Source of the DNA: Oscillospiraceae bacterium
GTDB taxonomy: Bacteria > Bacillota > Clostridia > Oscillospirales > Ruminococcaceae
Length of the DNA: 37,956 bases
Reading direction: 5' to 3'
Assembly (NCBI GenBank): GCA_009783695.1
Contig: WRCY01000018.1
Span: forward strand, 1-37,956
A program made the translations under genes and the position numbers. The notes under the pieces are model-generated. The model saw only the letters and a list, made by a program, of their open reading frames with translations. It ran no database searches and had not been told where the DNA came from. Within the stretch, counting starts at the first letter, position 1. Every line of letters begins with the position of its first letter. This document shows, piece after piece, positions 37,360 to 37,956 of this stretch.

Positions 37360-37956
37360 TTGGAAACAGAAATACAAAGAGTTTTGTTATTAATGGGTGT
37401 AGCGGGGTTAATGTTCTTTGTAATCGGCGGTCTCGCTATGATTTCACGGTTATATACACTCAGAGGGATAAAGAGCCGGACGGTCGGCGACGGTCAGCAT
37501 GGAACGGCTCGCTGGGCAACGAAGAACGAAATCCGCAGAACCTACGAACATATATTATTTACGCCGGAATTGTGGCGGCGAGGCGAGAATCGCCCAACCG
37601 CGCAAGGGCTTATAATCGGCTGTAATACCAGAGCCGGTTCGACCACTGCGCTTGTTGACACCGGCGATGTGCATACACTGATGATTGGCGCAGCGGGTGT
37701 CGGGAAAACGGCATTTTTCCTGTACCCCAACCTCGAATACGTCTGTGCCGCTGGAATGAGTTTCATTACTACCGACACAAAGGGCGACCTATATCGCAAT
37801 TACGCAAGTATAGCTAAGAAATATTACGGATACGATGTCGCAGTCATTGACCTGCGTAATCCGACCCGCTCGGATGGCAATAATATGCTCCATCTCGTAA
37901 ACAAGTACATGGATGCATATCTCACCGACCCCGATAATCTTGGATTTAAGGCAAAA
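37360..37956 (+). CDS. VirD4/TraG-type coupling protein, N-terminal part
   Basis: The frame is open to the right edge (199 codons visible). TTG start with GGGAGGA ahead. One N-terminal span (LMGVAGLMFFVIGGLAMI), then GQHGTARWATKNEI, a classic TraG/VirD4 box, then Walker A GAAGVGKTAFF near 110-120, and FITTDTKGDLYRNY. The ATPase would dock the relaxase-DNA complex and protein substrates to the channel. The all-alpha domain is not clear in the visible part, and Walker B lies outside the window. Confidence 0.9.
   Translation, partial: METEIQRVLLLMGVAGLMFFVIGGLAMISRLYTLRGIKSRTVGDGQHGTARWATKNEIRRTYEHILFTPELWRRGENRPTAQGLIIGCNTRAGSTTALVDTGDVHTLMIGAAGVGKTAFFLYPNLEYVCAAGMSFITTDTKGDLYRNYASIAKKYYGYDVAVIDLRNPTRSDGNNMLHLVNKYMDAYLTDPDNLGFKAK

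Larger units (their letters stand above)
5834..37956 (+). mobile_element. Integrative conjugative element (incomplete, continues right)
   Basis: All supported genes from 5834 to the edge lie on the plus strand and include a relaxase, coupling protein, VirB4, VirB6-like, PrgI, cell-wall peptidase, anti-restriction and DNA modification genes. That is the gene set of a conjugative element. No integrase, excisionase or attachment repeat for it was found in the window, so both ends are unknown; the left end is probably within 5488-5833. The recombinase at the far left belongs to the separate sigK element. Confidence 0.88.

Overview
The window looks like the chromosome of a spore-forming, gut-type Clostridia bacterium (Bacillota). 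Three things point there: an interrupted sigK sporulation gene, Gram-positive signals throughout (no secretin, PrgI/VirB4-type transfer genes, strong GGAGG ribosome binding sites), and a long co-directional conjugative element of the kind common in Oscillospiraceae and Ruminococcaceae. No rRNA, tRNA or CRISPR array was seen. All family names are recognised by eye and from memory; no database was searched.

Layout. (1) About 1-957: the end of a skin-like intervening element, with the C-terminal part of a large serine recombinase running into (2) the N-terminal half of sigK (minus strand, about 950-1287), cut near the codon where skin elements split sigK in Bacillus and Clostridioides. (3) 1391-4204: a minus-strand ABC exporter operon (ATPase, then two ABC-2 permeases). 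(4) 4374-5487: a secreted, membrane-anchored protein whose last 81 bases are duplicated downstream as a possible 27-residue membrane peptide. (5) 5488-5833: an intergenic stretch with a strong terminator and a probable promoter. (6) 5834 to the right edge: more than 32 kb of plus-strand genes forming one integrative conjugative element. Neither its ends nor its integrase are in view.

The element reads as modules. 5834-16058 is an establishment and anti-restriction region: a DUF4259-like protein, a C5 cytosine methyltransferase with a second gene overprinted in another frame, HU, an LPD28-like protein, two ArdA-like proteins, an adenine methyltransferase with a sliding-clamp motif, YodL/DUF3846 proteins, a tandem SpoVG and a pilin-like peptide. 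16067-21391 is a full Gram-positive Tad pilus set (prepilin peptidase, CpaB, CpaE-like, CpaF, TadB, TadC). 21400-22262 is a self-contained MNT-HEPN toxin-antitoxin cassette. 22282-25852 holds pseudopilin-like proteins and a large tryptophan-rich secreted protein. 25955-33481 is the type IV secretion channel (VirB2-like, VirB6-like, PrgI/VirB3, VirB4, C39 peptidase). 33482-33799 is a repeat-rich noncoding stretch proposed as oriT. 33800 to the edge holds the relaxosome and DNA processing genes (RHH protein, MobP-type relaxase, Toprim primase, VirD4 coupling protein).

The most unusual signal is a shared short C-terminal tail, roughly Q/E-rich followed by (S/G)GMNM, on about 13 otherwise unrelated soluble proteins. 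The membrane and pilus components, HU, the cytosine methyltransferase and the relaxase lack it. I propose a common sorting tag, possibly for export through the element's own secretion channel. Other points of interest are the overprinted methyltransferase gene, clamp-binding motifs on two element proteins, a terminator-shaped hairpin inside a coding region, a chain of terminator-like hairpins inside the operon, a duplicated 5' leader, and the Tad-plus-T4SS combination.
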